Notes: generated by a model not told the origin, from the letters alone. 64,000 nucleotides of DNA from Ichthyophis bannanicus (GCA_033557465.1 CM066044.1:196408184-196472183), one strand, 5' to 3'. Positions 1-10,353 are shown, counted from the first letter of the stretch. Program-made: numbers and translations.

Positions 1-217
1 TTTTTGATGGAAGTGTATTGACTCTTCTGAACCAGACTTCACATACTGCCATCTACCGTCCAGATAAGACTTACACCATCCTAGAGCGTTGTTGCAGACG
101 CCCTTCTCTTTCAGTCTTCCGAGTAGAATTTCGTGACTCACGGAGTCGAACGCCGCGGCAATGTCTAGGAAGATGAGCACAAAACCTTTACGGATGTTGT
201 CAATTCCTGTGATGATA
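1..217 (-). pseudogene. L2/CR1-like LINE reverse transcriptase, downstream fragment
   Basis: Read on the minus strand, positions 213 to 1 encode a continuous RT stretch with GIDNIRKGFVLIFLDIAAAF followed by DSVSHEILL. This is the RT palm region (the FLD...AFD block) of L2/CR1-type LINEs. The missing upstream RT part lies at 1843-3759: the frame runs LFNDI at about 1855 and resumes after position 217, so one LINE was split by the element at 218-1842. The fragment continues past the left window edge. It is a non-autonomous relic; RT activity cannot be judged because the YADD block lies outside the window. Confidence 0.8.
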
Positions 218-312
218 TGTCAAACCTTCACCCACTCCCCAACCTTGTGAGCTAAGGAGGGATAGGCCTTGTGTAGTTGTGGGGGCCAAATGAATATGCG
301 GTGACAAGAAAA

Positions 313-338
313 TTTATTTGTCTTCAAGGATTTTTATT
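313..338 (-). terminator. Poly(A) signals of LTR-like element A
   Basis: On the minus strand two AATAAA hexamers lie at 338-333 and 318-313, about 100 bases before the element's 3' end. Just upstream is a GCGGGGAAAT block that also precedes the AATAAATTTTCT signal of element B at 18787-18818, so this 3' region is homologous in the two copies. Confidence 0.6.
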
Positions 339-473
339 TCCCCGCTCCGTGAGAGAGACAGGAACAGAAAAGATCAGTAAATCAGGAATCAAGCAAACAG
401 AGGCTTTCAGTATTGTGCTTCAACAAAACTTCTCATATGGAAAAACACATTGCTTCATGTGTTTCTTCCGTGC

Positions 474-482
474 AATATATAC
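474..482 (-). promoter_or_regulatory. TATA-like box of LTR-like element A
   Basis: TATATATT on the minus strand lies about 160 bases upstream of the AATAAA signal. This spacing fits an LTR with a short R region. It lies downstream of the ORF stop, so a promoter here could not transcribe the ORF within a lone LTR. Confidence 0.35.
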
Positions 483-654
483 AGGTGCTCAGGTAAGAAG
501 TATAATTGTTCTCTTTATCAATTATATCACAGTCCAGCATACATTCAATATTAGGATATGCTTTCCTTTCAATTGCCCTAAACAATACTTCTTGTCAGGT
601 AATTTTCAGCAATTCTGGATTAGCATAACCAGAATAAAAGTCAGGTATAATCAT

Positions 655-1815
655 TCAAGCTTTTGTCTCGTCACTTCTCTCTATTAATCCTACAGAGCAA
701 TCCATCGGTTGATTGATGTCCAACATGGGAACTTGGGCTTGGGGAATACTCTTGCCTTCAGGATTATTCACTGCTTGAAGAATAGCTTGTTGTGAAATGA
801 CTCTTTCATTCAAGAGTTCTCTAAGGTCATTTAAGAGTTGTTCTGCTTGTTTCCTAGCAGGACTCAACGGTAAAGCTTCTCCTTGTTTAAACAGCTGATT
901 ATCTGCATCTGGTGAGCAAACACGGCTTTCCCTATTCAGACAGTCTATGCCTGAGGTAGAGATTCCCTTCCCCCACTTCTCTCTGTTAATGAATGGTGGA
1001 ATCTCACGTTCGTTTGCAGCAGCTCTACTTCTAAGGAAGGCTTCAAAAGTAAGATCTTCTACATCAGGATAACCTGGTCCTTTTATAAACAGCTGGGCTG
1101 CCTTTCTTTCCTCAGCTTGTTTGTTAAGAACAGGTATTACTGGCTGAGTAAAACTTGGCTTGCATGGAGAGTTTCCAGGGTAAAACAAACTTCCTTTATA
1201 TCCCCTGAAACTATCCTGTCCACTATAAACAGGAGTCTCTCTTCCTGGCATATAACACTTATCAGAAGGATTAAAACTAGCAGGTACCTTCAAATGAGAC
1301 TGCTCAGGAACTGTCTTGCCAGCATGCTTTTCTCTCCAGGGATAAAAACTGCTTTTCAACAACGTGTGCTTTTCTCCTCGGGTTGAATTAACTTCCCTTC
1401 TGTGGCAGCTGGGCTCAGCTTCTGTAGCCAGGTCAAAGGGTTCTGCAGTCCGTGGAACTTCCTGCCTTCCCAATACCTCTTGCTTTCTCTCCTGTGGATT
1501 TAAAGCAAACTCTCTCTTCAATCCACTAGCAGTGCTTACTCCTTCATTCCTTCTTGACAGCCTCTGGCATGGTCCTGTTCCTCCATTCGTTCTAGTCCTT
1601 CTGCTCCTCTTCCTTGAGTGTTCCCTCTCTCTGTTTAAGAAGGATCCCTTACTCTGGGATGCCCGCCTCCTCCTAGGGCGTGCCCAATCCATAGCCCCGC
1701 TTCTCTCCTCCTCTGAGGTGAGTTGATTGGCTGCCTGAAGGCTATGCTGAGAGTGGGAATTTCTACTTTTCCCTGCAATACTGGACTCTACCAGGGGGTC
1801 CGTATCGGTCTCCAT
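655..1815 (-). CDS. Unrecognised 386-aa basic protein encoded inside LTR-like element A
   Basis: An open frame of 386 codons fills most of the element. Its ATG is the 28th base of the element, the same offset as in element B. The N-terminal third is rich in Arg, Ser and Glu, with runs such as RPRRRRASQSKGS and RKRSRRTRT that could bind nucleic acid or act as a nuclear signal. Near the middle is TRGEKHTLLKSSFY, which matches TQGEKGTFK..FY in element C. Near the C-terminus EQLLNDLRELLNE resembles EHLLLKLNELLQEE in element B. The tail contains QPMDC, echoed by EPMDC in C. No protease, RT, integrase, zinc knuckle or envelope feature is visible. I do not recognise the family. An accessory or regulatory protein of a retroelement, comparable only in position to the ORF in the MMTV LTR, is an inference. 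Confidence 0.55.
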   Translation of the reverse strand: METDTDPLVESSIAGKSRNSHSQHSLQAANQLTSEEERSGAMDWARPRRRRASQSKGSFLNREREHSRKRSRRTRTNGGTGPCQRLSRRNEGVSTASGLKREFALNPQERKQEVLGRQEVPRTAEPFDLATEAEPSCHRREVNSTRGEKHTLLKSSFYPWREKHAGKTVPEQSHLKVPASFNPSDKCYMPGRETPVYSGQDSFRGYKGSLFYPGNSPCKPSFTQPVIPVLNKQAEERKAAQLFIKGPGYPDVEDLTFEAFLRSRAAANEREIPPFINREKWGKGISTSGIDCLNRESRVCSPDADNQLFKQGEALPLSPARKQAEQLLNDLRELLNERVISQQAILQAVNNPEGKSIPQAQVPMLDINQPMDCSVGLIERSDETKA

Positions 1816-1842
1816 GGCCTCCGCGCCTGGCGCTGCGTCACA

Positions 1843-3759
1843 GATATCGTTGAATAGACCAGTAAGTAGTGTCTCGACCCCATGATGTTCTCTGAACCCA
1901 TGTTGGTAGCTGTCTAAGGGAGCAATGGTATCTATGTGATCTTGAATTTGCTATTGTGCCTCTTTCTCAATTATTTTGGCTAAGAGGGGGATACTAGCTA
2001 TTGGTCGATAGGAGTCAACTCTTTGGGGGTCAAGTTTGAGGTTTTTCAGTAGTGGCCTAATGGAAGTCTGCTTGAGTGAAGTGGGAAAATACCCTGTTGT
2101 AAAGGAGAGTTTCATTATATTTGCGATGACAGGGCTGAACACATCACGTAGTTCCTTGATCCAAAAAGCTGGACATGGGGCAGTCTGTGCAGTGGAGGTG
2201 TTGAGTGATGCTATGGTGTTCTCAATACATTTAGTGGATGGTGTGGAAAAAATGTTCAGTGGGGAAAGGCCCGTTGGTTCTTGATATTGGACTGCTGACA
2301 CCTTGTTGGCTTGCACAATCTTGGATTGCAGGTAATCAGCGAATTCTTGTGGGTGAATCTCGCTGTGTTGTTCGGGAGATGGTTCCTTTGAGAGGGATTT
2401 GACCAAATTGAAGAGGTCACGTGGTTTATTCAGAGACCTCTTTAGGGTGTCAGTGTGATATTGTCTCATTTTGGTAGTGATTGTTTCTCGATGTATTGCA
2501 AGGTGGGTTCGGTATGCGGTCTGGTCTTCAGTTGAACGCGATCGGCACGATCGGCGTTCAAGTCTACGTAGTTGCGTGAGGGAAGATCGCAGCTCAGGGG
2601 AGAACCATGGGGCGGAGCTTCTTTTTGACCTTGCTGTATTCTTAGTGTTCGAGTGTTGTGAGATTGCAAGCAGGCTGGAGTTCCAGCAAGAGATTAGTTC
2701 ATCAAGGTCCGGTGTGGTTTTGTTGATGAGTGATAAGGTCTCCGAAAGGATGTGTTCCCTATCGAAGGGGCAAAAGCATCTAGTGGCAGTTCGAGAGGTG
2801 ATGTTCGTGGGTCGGCTTCTGTTCAGCTGGTCATTGTTGATGGGTATTTGGATAATGATCAATTTGTGGTCGGACCAGGGTACATCCACGACTGATATTG
2901 GAGGGTTGTGGTTTTTGTCCATGACTGGATGTGGAACAAATACCAAGTCAAGAATGTTCCCTTTTGTATGTGTGGGTTCATTGATAATTTGTTTGAGTCC
3001 CAGGTCTTCCATTGCATCAAGGAACGCATTTGCGTGGCTTTGGGGTAAAGATGGGAGATTGAAATCACCCATTATCCAATTTGGTTTATGGGGAGTGAGG
3101 GTGTTAGCTGCAAGGTCAATAATGGTTGGAAGGTCAACTGGAGAGGTAGATGGTGTTCTATATAACAGGGTAAGGGAGCATTGTTGGTTAGCAACGGAGA
3201 GGATGTCCAGGCTGTTTGTGCTGGAAGAGTCCACGATGTGGAAGTTGAGGTCTGATTTGGAGATTATGAGCACTCCTCCTCCTTTTTTGTTTTCCCTATG
3301 TCTCGTATGTATGGAGAAATTGGGGGGAAGTAGTTGATTGAGGAGGACGTTGTCTTTTGGTGATAGCCAAGTTTCCGTGATCATGAGAATTTCAAGGTCG
3401 TAGAAGGAGATTGTGTCAAGGACAACAGGCCATTTTTTGCGGATGGAACGTGCGTTGATGATGGCACATTTTAGGGGTCGGCATCTCAAAGGTTTTTCCT
3501 GGCTGGGTGTCTTGGATAGCTGGAGTGCTACATGTATCAGGTGGGAGTGGCGCGTGTAGGCGTCACTTTCTGGGATGGAGTAAGGTGGACTATTCCATCT
3601 TTTTCCATGGCTATTCAGGATTGGAATCCTGCCATGTGGCGTGTAAAGGACCTGGGAGGTTCCAAGCCAGTGGGTAAGGAGGTAGAAGCTAAGAATGACA
3701 GCAACCTGGAGGGCCATTAATATCAAAGACAAGTATGAAGCCATCATTGAATTTGTCAA
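1843..3759 (-). pseudogene. L2-like LINE ORF2: endonuclease and start of RT
   Basis: The minus-strand frame 3759-1951 (602 codons) encodes an APE-type endonuclease: NARSIRKKW, ITETWLSPKD, MGDFNLPSLP and SDHKLIII are the usual metal- and DNA-contacting blocks. Next comes the RT start with SYRPIASIPLLAKIIEK. A stop follows after EKEAQ, but the same frame continues with QIQDHIDTIAPLDSYQHGF up to 1847, where element A interrupts it; the RT palm resumes at 213. The first 90 or so codons, hydrophobic then proline-rich, may be an upstream linker. LINE ORF2 nicks DNA and primes reverse transcription at the target. The in-frame stop, 5' truncation and LTR insertion make this copy inactive. L2 versus another CR1-group clade is uncertain. 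Confidence 0.8.
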
Positions 3760-4383
3760 TACCTTTAATTATGTTGTCTACGAAGGCAGCCATCAGGGAT
3801 TCTTCATCGTAATTGGGTCTGAATCCAAATTGATGTGTATCAAGAGGAAAATGGAAAATGGAGGAGTAGCCTAGTGGTTGGGGCAAGGTACTTCAGGCCG
3901 GAAGGTCGGGGGTTCAAATCCCACTAGAGGACAGCAACCTTGGGCCGGAAGGACTGGGGTTTCTAGTCCCACAGGTGCTCCTTGTGGTCTTGGGCAAGCC
4001 ACTTAACCCTCCATAGCCCATGTTCCCTGTAAAATAGTTATCTCCAAGTTATAATACCCTGTTCAATGTAATTTCAGTTTGTTCAATGTAAACCTCACTG
4101 ATGCAGAATAGCGCGGTATATAAGAGAATTAAATAAAATAAAATAAATAAAACATATTCCTGAAGTTGGATTAAAACAGTTTTTTCAATGATTTTTGCTA
4201 AGAAAGGAATGCTTGCAATGGGCCTGTAGGATGATGGTTGTTTTAAAGTAATTTACTGATGCTTTTTCACTGGACAGATAGAAGCCGATTTTAAGGTGGG
4301 AGGTAGGTAATCTTGGTCTAGTGATTGATGAACAATGTTTAAGATAAAAGGCAAGAGTTCAGCGTGGGAAGATTGGATCCAGT
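3718..4383 (-). pseudogene. Second L2-like LINE RT fragment, split by a SINE
   Basis: Two minus-strand RT pieces flank a SINE. The upstream piece (about 4383-4151) reads through frameshifts as a motif close to NIVHQSLDQDYLP and then FLAKIIEK-like sequence. The downstream piece (3855-3718) reads DTHQFGFRPNYDEESLMAAF and GIDKFNDGFILVFDI, the RT finger/palm transition. It adjoins the 5' end of the LINE at 1843-3759 in the same orientation, so two truncated LINE copies lie in tandem. Frameshifts and truncation make it inactive. Confidence 0.65.
3857..4150 (+). mobile_element. tRNA-derived SINE with L2-like 3' tail
   Basis: An A-box-like TAGCCTAGTGGTT (about 3867) and a B-box GGTTCAAATCC (about 3911) form a Pol III tRNA-like head. 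The body includes CTTGGGCAAGCCACTTAACC, a core typical of this SINE group. The 3' end has a LINE-like tail with AGCGCGGTATATAAGAG and an AATAAA-rich terminus. The tail matches the end of the L2-like element at 49690-49930, suggesting mobilisation by that LINE. A second B-box-like segment near 3957 suggests a partly duplicated head. Confidence 0.75.
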
Positions 4384-5100
4384 TAACATAACCACATGTG
4401 CCTCTCTCCAGTCCTCTGGCACCACTCCCACCTCCAAAGAGGCATTGAAAAGGTCAGACAGTGGAGCTGCTAGAACGTCTCCAAGTTTCCTCAGTATTTT
4501 CAGATGTATTCCATCTGGTCCCATCGCTTTGTCTACTTTTAGTTTAGCTAGTTCCTCACGAGCACAGTCTTCTGAAAATCATTCGAGATCTTCGTCGCTT
4601 CTGTTCCTATTTGTGGGTGTTTTCTGATGTCCTGCTCCTGGTCCTTCATCTGTGAACACAGAAAAGAAATACTCATTAAGCAATTTCGCTTTATCCTCAT
4701 CAGCTTCTATGTATTCCTCCCCTTCACCCTTGAGTCTGACAATACCACTTTTGCCCTTCCTCTTCTTACTAACATATCTGAAAAATGTCTTAACCCCCCA
4801 TTTTATTGCATTGGCTATTTCTTCTTTTTGTATCTTTGTTTTCCTGACTACTTTGTTAGCTTCTCTAAGTTTTTCCAAAGATAGATGCCTGTCTTCCCCT
4901 CTCTGTGATCTCTTGTAGTTCATAAAAGCCCCCCCTTTTTTCTTCACCTTTTCAGCTACTTCTTTTGAGAACCATAGCGGCCTCCTTTTCCTTTTACCTT
5001 TTAGTTTTCCCCACTATTTTGCTACATCCCCCAGCTGTTCCCAACCCACTAACGACTCCTTGAGGTATTGTCCCATCTTGGCAAAGTTAGTTTACCTAAA
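4384..5100 (-). pseudogene. CR1 LINE, ORF2 middle part, inverted relative to the downstream half
   Basis: Minus-strand frames encode the CR1 linker and start of RT: ANKVVRKTKIQKEEIANAIK, KTFFRYVSKKRKGKSG, then EDKAKLLNEYFFSVFTDEG, and finally MGPDGIHLKILRKLGDVLAA with VVPEDWREAHVV. These are the standard blocks just before the RT palm. The next RT block lies at about 5265 on the opposite strand. The two pieces look like one LINE broken by an inversion. Internal frameshifts are present, and it is not functional. Confidence 0.75.
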
Positions 5101-5199
5101 GTCTAAGACCCTCGCTTTTGAATGGATTTTAGCAGCCCCTTCAGGGCACTGGCTAATAGAGATGGGGTACCGGCTCTGATCTTCTGTCACCAGGGACAA

Positions 5200-6425
5200 T
5201 GCAGAAGGGCACAAGAACCTGATAACCGCCCATGCTATTAACCACTTCCTATAGTATAATATTAAATTAGATTTAGATTTCAGTAAAGCCTTTGACACCG
5301 TTCCTCACAGGTGACTTATAAACAAACTGAGCACCATAGGGATGGACCCTAAAGTTACTGCTTGGGTTAGAAATTGGTTGAGTGGGAGGCGACAAAGGGT
5401 ACAAGTAAATGGCACTCACGCTGAGGAGAAGGAAGTTACCAGTGGTGTGCCCCAGGGATCTGTCCTTGGTCCGATTCTTTTTAACATCTTTGTTAGTGAT
5501 ATAGCGGAAGGGCTGTCGGGTAAGGTTTGCCTCTTTGCAGATGATACCAAAATCTGCAATAGAGTAGACACCCAGGAAGGTATAGATAACACCAGGAGGG
5601 ATCTAGCTAAGCTTGAAGAATGGTCTAGAATTTGGCAGCTGGGATTTAATGTTAAAACATGCAAGGTCATGCATTTGGGCTGCAGCAATCCAAGGGAGCA
5701 ATATAGTATAGGGGGTGAAGTACTTTTGTCCACTAAAGAAGAGTGAGACCTAGGAGTGGTTGTGTCTGATGATCTTAAAGTAGCTAAACAGGTAGAAAAG
5801 GCGATGGCAAAAGCTAGAAGGATGCTTGGCTACATACGGAGAGGAATGGCTAGCAGAAAAAAGGAGGTGATAGTGCCTCTGTATAAGTCTTTGGTGCGAC
5901 CTCATTTGGAGTATTGTGTGCAATTCTGGAGACCGCACCTTCAAAAGGATATAAACCAGATGGAGTCAGTACAGAGGGTGGCTACTAAAATGGTTAGTGG
6001 TCTTCATTATAAAGCATATGAGGATAGACTTAAGGATCTTAATATGTACACCTTAGAGGAAAGGCAGGATAGAGGTGATATGATTGAGATGTTTAAATAC
6101 CTCCGTGGCATAAATGCACAGAGGGAGAGCCTCTTTTGATTGAAAGCAAGTAATGCTACAAGGGGACATGGGATGAGAGTGAAAAGCGATAGATTCAGGA
6201 GTGATATGTGGAAATATTTCTTTACAGAAAGAGTAGTGGATCCATGGAATAGTCTCCCAGTGGAGGTGGTAGAGATGAGGACAGTATCTGAATTAAAAAA
6301 AGCATGGGACAAACACAGAATCTCTAAAGGAAAAAAGGGGACTGTTGTAGTTGTTGATATGGAAGGACAGACTAGATAGGTCATGTGGTCTTTTTCTGTC
6401 ATCATTTTTCTATGTTTCTATGTTT
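5200..6425 (+). pseudogene. CR1 LINE, RT palm to 3' end
   Basis: Plus-strand frames give DFSKAFDTVPHR, then from 5342 VTSGVPQGSVLGPILFNIF and LFADDTKI (the catalytic FADD box), then from 5756 the thumb and C-terminal region with PHLEYCVQFW, and from 6140 TERVVDPWNSLPVEVVE. The copy ends with TTTCTATGTTTCTATG-like repeats, characteristic of the CR1 3' terminus. In-frame stops at about 5308, 5744 and 6137 kill it. Related 3' ends are at 34636, 36670, 46684 and 54395, so the CR1 family is abundant here. Confidence 0.85.
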
Positions 6426-6429
6426 CTTA

Positions 6430-7214
6430 GAAAAAATAATACATGATAGTGCTACTTTTTTCTCTTTTAACTGCCTTGAATGTGTAAATCAGCATATATA
6501 CACAAGTAGTGATCTTACAATAAGGCACTTCTTATATGTGTATGCATCTGGCATGAAGGGAACATGTTTTGAGCATAGTTTGACCAGACCTTAAAATTAT
6601 ATGTGTATTTGCTACTTTGCAATGGAAATACATACTTAAGAATTTCCCCATCAGCATTTACACTGTCTCCCAAATATTCCAAACTATCAGCTGACTGCTT
6701 CTTTGGACTTGGGGTTTGGATTGAGAGGAGGAATTGTGCGTATTTCTCTGGTTTTCAAAATCAGCTTAGACAGCAAAAAAAAAAAAGAAAAAAGGGCGAT
6801 GGAGTTCTGCTCCTGAATTGGCTCTCTCTGGGCATACATCTTTGCAAAATCTGCCAGTTACACTTCGGGTAGCAAATGCCACTTGTATGTCGCAAGCCAC
6901 GAGAGATGCCACTTTTTTTTGACACTGTTATTTTTGCAAAATGGCTTTTCCTGCTGTACATGCTGCCAAATGCATGTGCTTTTTCCCCTTGTGGGCCATT
7001 TACAAAATTCATGCGAATTCTGAAGTCCTGAGTTGGATGTCCTTTCTCTGACCTAGACGACATATACAAAATTGGGCTTAAGGTTTTCTGAATCTGAATA
7101 AAGTAGAAGTAGGGAAAGAGAAAAGAGAGAAGCCCCCTGCCCCCCTCCCCAGACACACACACACTTCCTCTCTCTTGTGTATTTCCCATCCTGCGTTGAT
7201 GGCGGGGGAGGCAT
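6430..7214. other. No gene recognised
   Basis: The stretch contains an A-rich run near 6776-6796. A segment around 6900-6960 resembles parts of other repeats in the window (phrases like GCAAAATGGCTTTTCC), suggesting an old MITE. No coding potential is credible. Confidence 0.4.
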
Positions 7215-7315
7215 ATGTAAGCAAGAGCATTGCTGGTCCAGTCATTAGGCAGGGCTAGGCAGTTGCCTAGGGCAACAATTTCTGAGGGGTAGCAAAGAGC
7301 AGCGGTAGTCAAAGG

Positions 7316-7835
7316 AAACCCACTATTACTACTAGTACTACTTCTTATGCAGTGCTTTACAGAGACATGTAAGAGATGGTCTCTGCTCCTAAGAGCTTAC
7401 AGCCTACTCAAGACAGACAACACATAAGGGAAGTAGGATATATCTAGAGGAATGGTAAGGAAGCACGTAGGAGGTGAAGAGGAGACTAAGGGGGATCAGG
7501 AGCCAAAAGCAGCCTCAAAGAGGTGAGTTTGAACAATGTCACAGATGGAGTCTGGCGAACCAACTCAGGTAGTTTGTTCCAGGCATAAAGAACAGTAAGG
7601 TAGAAAGATCGAAGTCTGGAGTTGGTGCTGGAAGAGAAGGGCACAGCTAGAAGGGATCTGCCAGACAGCAGAGTTCCCAAGGAGGGATGGAGGGAGAGAT
7701 AAGAGGAAAGTTTGTGAGGAATAGCTGAATGAAGGCACGTATAGGTCAGTAGTAAAAGCTTGAACTGGATGCGGAAGCAGATAGGAAGCCAAGCAAACCA
7801 ATAGATCCTGACAGCCACTCAAACTCAGGACCCTC
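7316..7835 (-). pseudogene. LINE 3' end with C-terminal RT remnant
   Basis: On the minus strand about 7818-7486 reads LYAWNKLPELVRQTPSVTLF, the WNxLP motif near the C-terminus of CR1/L2-group LINE proteins. The 3' end runs into a TACTACTAGTAGTAATAG-like trinucleotide tail (plus-strand 7320-7345). A similar tail is at about 16700-16745. 5'-truncated and inactive. Confidence 0.6.
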
Positions 7836-7863
7836 AGCACATTCTTTTACCTGCAGGCAGAGT

Positions 7864-7865
<2 letters not shown>

Positions 7866-7894
<29 letters not shown>
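7866..7894. repeat. (CA)n microsatellite
   Basis: About 14 uninterrupted AC dinucleotides. Confidence 0.97.
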
Positions 7895-7896
<2 letters not shown>

Positions 7897-8069
7897 ATAT
7901 ATATAAAGAAAAATTTGATATTTAAAAGTATTATGGCCAATTATGCATTTTTACAGGATTGTTGTAGGTGGGGTAGTGTTCTGCTGATTTCAAGAGGGGA
8001 GCATAAGACTGAAGGGTCACCTAAGGTGCCCAATACCCTTGCACCAGCCCCAAGCATTGTTCTCTTACG

Positions 8070-8625
8070 TCTTCTGCCGGCAGGGGAGGATCATGCCATG
8101 ATTGATCTCTGCAGCTGGTTGAGGAGGTGAAGCTACTATGGAGGAGCAGGGCACTGGATGGTTGCCTTGATTTTTTTTCTTCCTTATACCCCCCTCCCCA
8201 CCCATATGCATCAGAAAGGGATGGGCCACACGAGCCCTGACCCCATCAAAAATCATGGCATGGGATTCAGCAGGCTGCCTGTGGGGATGTTATCCCCCAA
8301 GGGCAGACTAAGAAGAGAAGCCACAATCATGGCAAAGATCGGATCCCCATGGGCAAAACAGGAAGGGTCTCTGTCCACATGGTGGAGCTTGGGGCGGAGT
8401 TAAGGCAATGCTTGGGGCAGTGCTTGGGGTCCCCCTTCCCCTGCTCCTGCCCCACCCATCACTTAAGGACAGTCCTACATTTAAGTATGGCTTTTATTTA
8501 AAAAAAAAAACAACCCACTAGCTGGGACACCAAACAAAAAGCATGCTTTCTAGATTGCAGGAAAGTGCATGAAGCATTTTCAGCAGCATAATAAAGCAGC
8601 TGGCCATTGCCACTTTAAATTAAAC
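8070..8625. other. No gene recognised
   Basis: There are short open frames on both strands but no known motif. A poly(A) run lies near 8500. Confidence 0.4.
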
Positions 8626-9200
8626 CTGGATATTCAGTGCTAGGGCAAATCCAGTGATCAGTGCAGAATATTCGGGTTGGCCAGATTGAGGTTTTGCAAT
8701 CTGGTCAGCAGCAATATTCAGCCATTAACTGGATTGAAAAGTGCCTAAAATTAGGACAGCTTTTCACCACATCACCCCACCTTCAAACGCGCCCTAAAGA
8801 CCCACCTATTTACCCTCGCCTTTGACCTTCCCCCTTCCCAGCCTTAGTCTCTCCCCTGGGTCTACTACTCTTTCCCTGTTCTATTATTGAGTTGTAACTT
8901 CTTTTCCTTTCTGGCCCTGAGCCTTGCTGTATTGTTGTTTTTTTCTATTGTACACCGCTCTGTTTACCCTGAAGGGCGGTTAAGTAAATAATTAACATAA
9001 ACATAAACCTGTCCTAACTTTAGATGCTTTAACTAACTGATTAGCAGCTAGCTAATGATGACGTCCCCACTCTGTCCTCAGAACTCCCCATCAAGCACCG
9101 GTTAGCGGCAGGCCGTTTAAGTAATTTAATAACAGGATAAATGCCACTGAATATCCCAGTGAGCGGCATTTATGCATTAAATGCCTTTGAATATGCCCCT
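8626..9200. mobile_element. MITE of the GATATTCAG family, split by a LINE 3' end
   Basis: The left half begins near GGATATTCAGTGCTAGGGC and the right half ends near TTTGAATATGCCCC; the halves are inverted relative to one another, and AATTAGGACAG at 8747 pairs with CTGTCCTAACTTT at 9007. Related copies are at 16350-16812 and 51885-52285. A LINE 3' end (8758-9005) sits near its centre. Confidence 0.55.
8758..9005 (+). pseudogene. LINE 3' end (C-terminal codons and tail)
   Basis: The sequence encodes TFKRALKTHLFTLAFD, the usual C-terminal block of L2/CR1-group LINE proteins. It is followed by a 3' untranslated region with TTGTACACCGCTCTG and an A-rich end (TTAAGTAAATAATTAACATA). Strongly 5'-truncated. 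Confidence 0.65.
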
Positions 9201-9720
9201 CTGCATTTTTTTTTTGTCCATACCAAAAATATCCCCTGAAAGGTACTGTCCTCCAGATCCCTCCAAGAGAGAAAGTGGGATAGTTTGATTTCTAAATCAT
9301 AAAGCTGTTTCCTTCATAGAAGTTTTGACGTTCAGAAATGCTATTCTAAGTGAACCTCAGCACTAGAGAGAGACAGAAGCATTTCAGAAAGACACAACAG
9401 GCATTTTCTAATTCCTTTTATCTAAATGACGGAGCTTATCTTTCCTAAAGTGATCCCATTAGCAGCTATGCTCGGCTATGTATAGCTTTAACCGGCAAAA
9501 GATGTCTGTCGACTGATCTCATTTATCGATTAGCCATTAAGATAAATTTGGACATAATAAGTCATCTGGGCATTTTTCAGACCTGCCAGGCATAATGCAG
9601 TGGGGTTAGCTGGACTCTCCTCTTTATTTTTTGTGCAGTGTATTTCACACCATCCTCAACAAACAGTAGACACTTCAAGGAATGCGCAGAAGGTTAGCAT
9701 ATAAGGTCAAAGATGGAGTG
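9201..9720. other. No gene recognised
   Basis: Spacer between the MITE and the DIRS element. It is AT-rich, without repeat or coding features that I can name. Confidence 0.4.
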
Positions 9721-9864
9721 TTCTCCTAGGACAAGCAGGATTCGTCAGCCACACCAGGTGTCGTCCACCGACGGCGCCTATACGGAAGTGCTCTCTAGAG
9801 CTCAGAGTCCTTCTGAGCATGAGCCAGAAACCCCACCCCACTAGCCCGCCCCTAGCTAGCCAGT
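9721..9864 (+). repeat. DIRS left inverted terminal repeat
   Basis: It starts TTCTCCTAGGACAAGCAGG. From CAGCCACACCAGGTG to CTAGCTAGCCAGT it is an almost perfect reverse complement of 15726-15845. The outermost 30 bases differ from the right ITR but are complemented at 15557-15586 in the internal region, as DIRS replication requires. Confidence 0.9.
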
Positions 9865-9879
9865 CTTTTTTCTTCCGCC

Positions 9880-10353
9880 GTGCCTACTACACGCGGATCT
9901 AATCTCTCTCAGCCAGAAAATAAATATAATCAACACAAGAAGATGCCTTCAGCAAAACCTGGATGCAAGAAATGCAGCTCCTGCTCAAGGAAAATGAGCA
10001 GCTCCGATGTTCATGACCGCTGCGTTCGATGCCTGGGCTCCGGCCATCAGGTTCAGGACTGCCAGCACTGCTCCCAGATGTCCCCCGGAGCTTTAAAATC
10101 GAGAAGCCATGCCTTGAAGGAGTACATCGCTTCCCTTAACGAGGAGGCTTCAGAAATCCTCTCGCCGGCACGGGATGCGTCCTCAGGGTCTGTCATCCCC
10201 GGCCGTGCAGTTCAAAGCCTTGCAATTTGCACAGGAGCCCCGCGATTCTACCCGAAGCTCCGGCAGCGTCGAAGACTACCGGGAAGCAGCCAGCAACAAA
10301 AAAGAAAACCGAGAACAGCCAACGTCGAAAAGGTCAGACTCCCTAAAAATTAA
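9880..10353 (+). pseudogene. DIRS gag, N-terminal part with Cys/His motif
   Basis: 157 codons starting right after the left ITR. Residues about 29-70 hold a Cys/His-rich pattern, CKKCSSCSRKM, then DRCVRCLGSGHQ and CQHCSQM, which is matched by CDQCKKRMSLTDTHDCC in the second DIRS copy at about 40285. This suggests a conserved zinc-binding head of DIRS gag that handles nucleic acid. The frame ends at TAA 10351-10353, with another stop at 10366, before the main gag frame. A different frame is open across 10175-10426, so a frameshift rather than a true gene end is likely. Either this copy has a broken gag or translation bypasses the gap. Confidence 0.65.

Larger units (their letters stand above)
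218..1842 (-). mobile_element. Solo-LTR-like element A (TG...CA, 4-bp TSD) carrying an ORF
   Basis: The element reads 5' to 3' on the minus strand. It starts TGTGACGCAG at 1842 and ends TTTGACA at 218. Flanks are GATA at 214-217 and GATA at 1843-1846, a perfect 4-bp target duplication. Removing the element plus one TSD copy restores an open LINE RT frame, which fixes both edges independently. TG...CA ends with a short TSD, a TATA-like box and poly(A) signals near the 3' end are LTR hallmarks. No second LTR, primer binding site, gag or pol is present, so a solo LTR is the simplest reading. Length 1625 bp. Related elements are at 17453-18987 and 32362-33896. What it could be instead: a short non-autonomous element with LTR-like ends. 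Superfamily not determined. Confidence 0.75.
7215..8065. mobile_element. hAT-like MITE, split by a LINE tail and a CA microsatellite
   Basis: The left end (about 7215-7312) contains GGGGTAGCAAAGAGCAG and the right end (about 7980-8065) contains GGGGAGCATAAGACTGAAGG and CCTAAGGTGCC. The same two halves lie side by side in the compact copy at 34945-35120, which indicates that 7313-7980 is an insertion. The CAGGGCTGG-type end suggests hAT. Exact edges are not resolved. Confidence 0.5.

Noticed and set aside
277..687. Plus-strand frame over LTR-like element A
   Set aside because: Lies in the antisense of the 3' part of the element, without motifs.
2471..3337. 288-codon plus-strand frame opposite the LINE endonuclease
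   Set aside because: Shadow of the minus-strand endonuclease; no motif.
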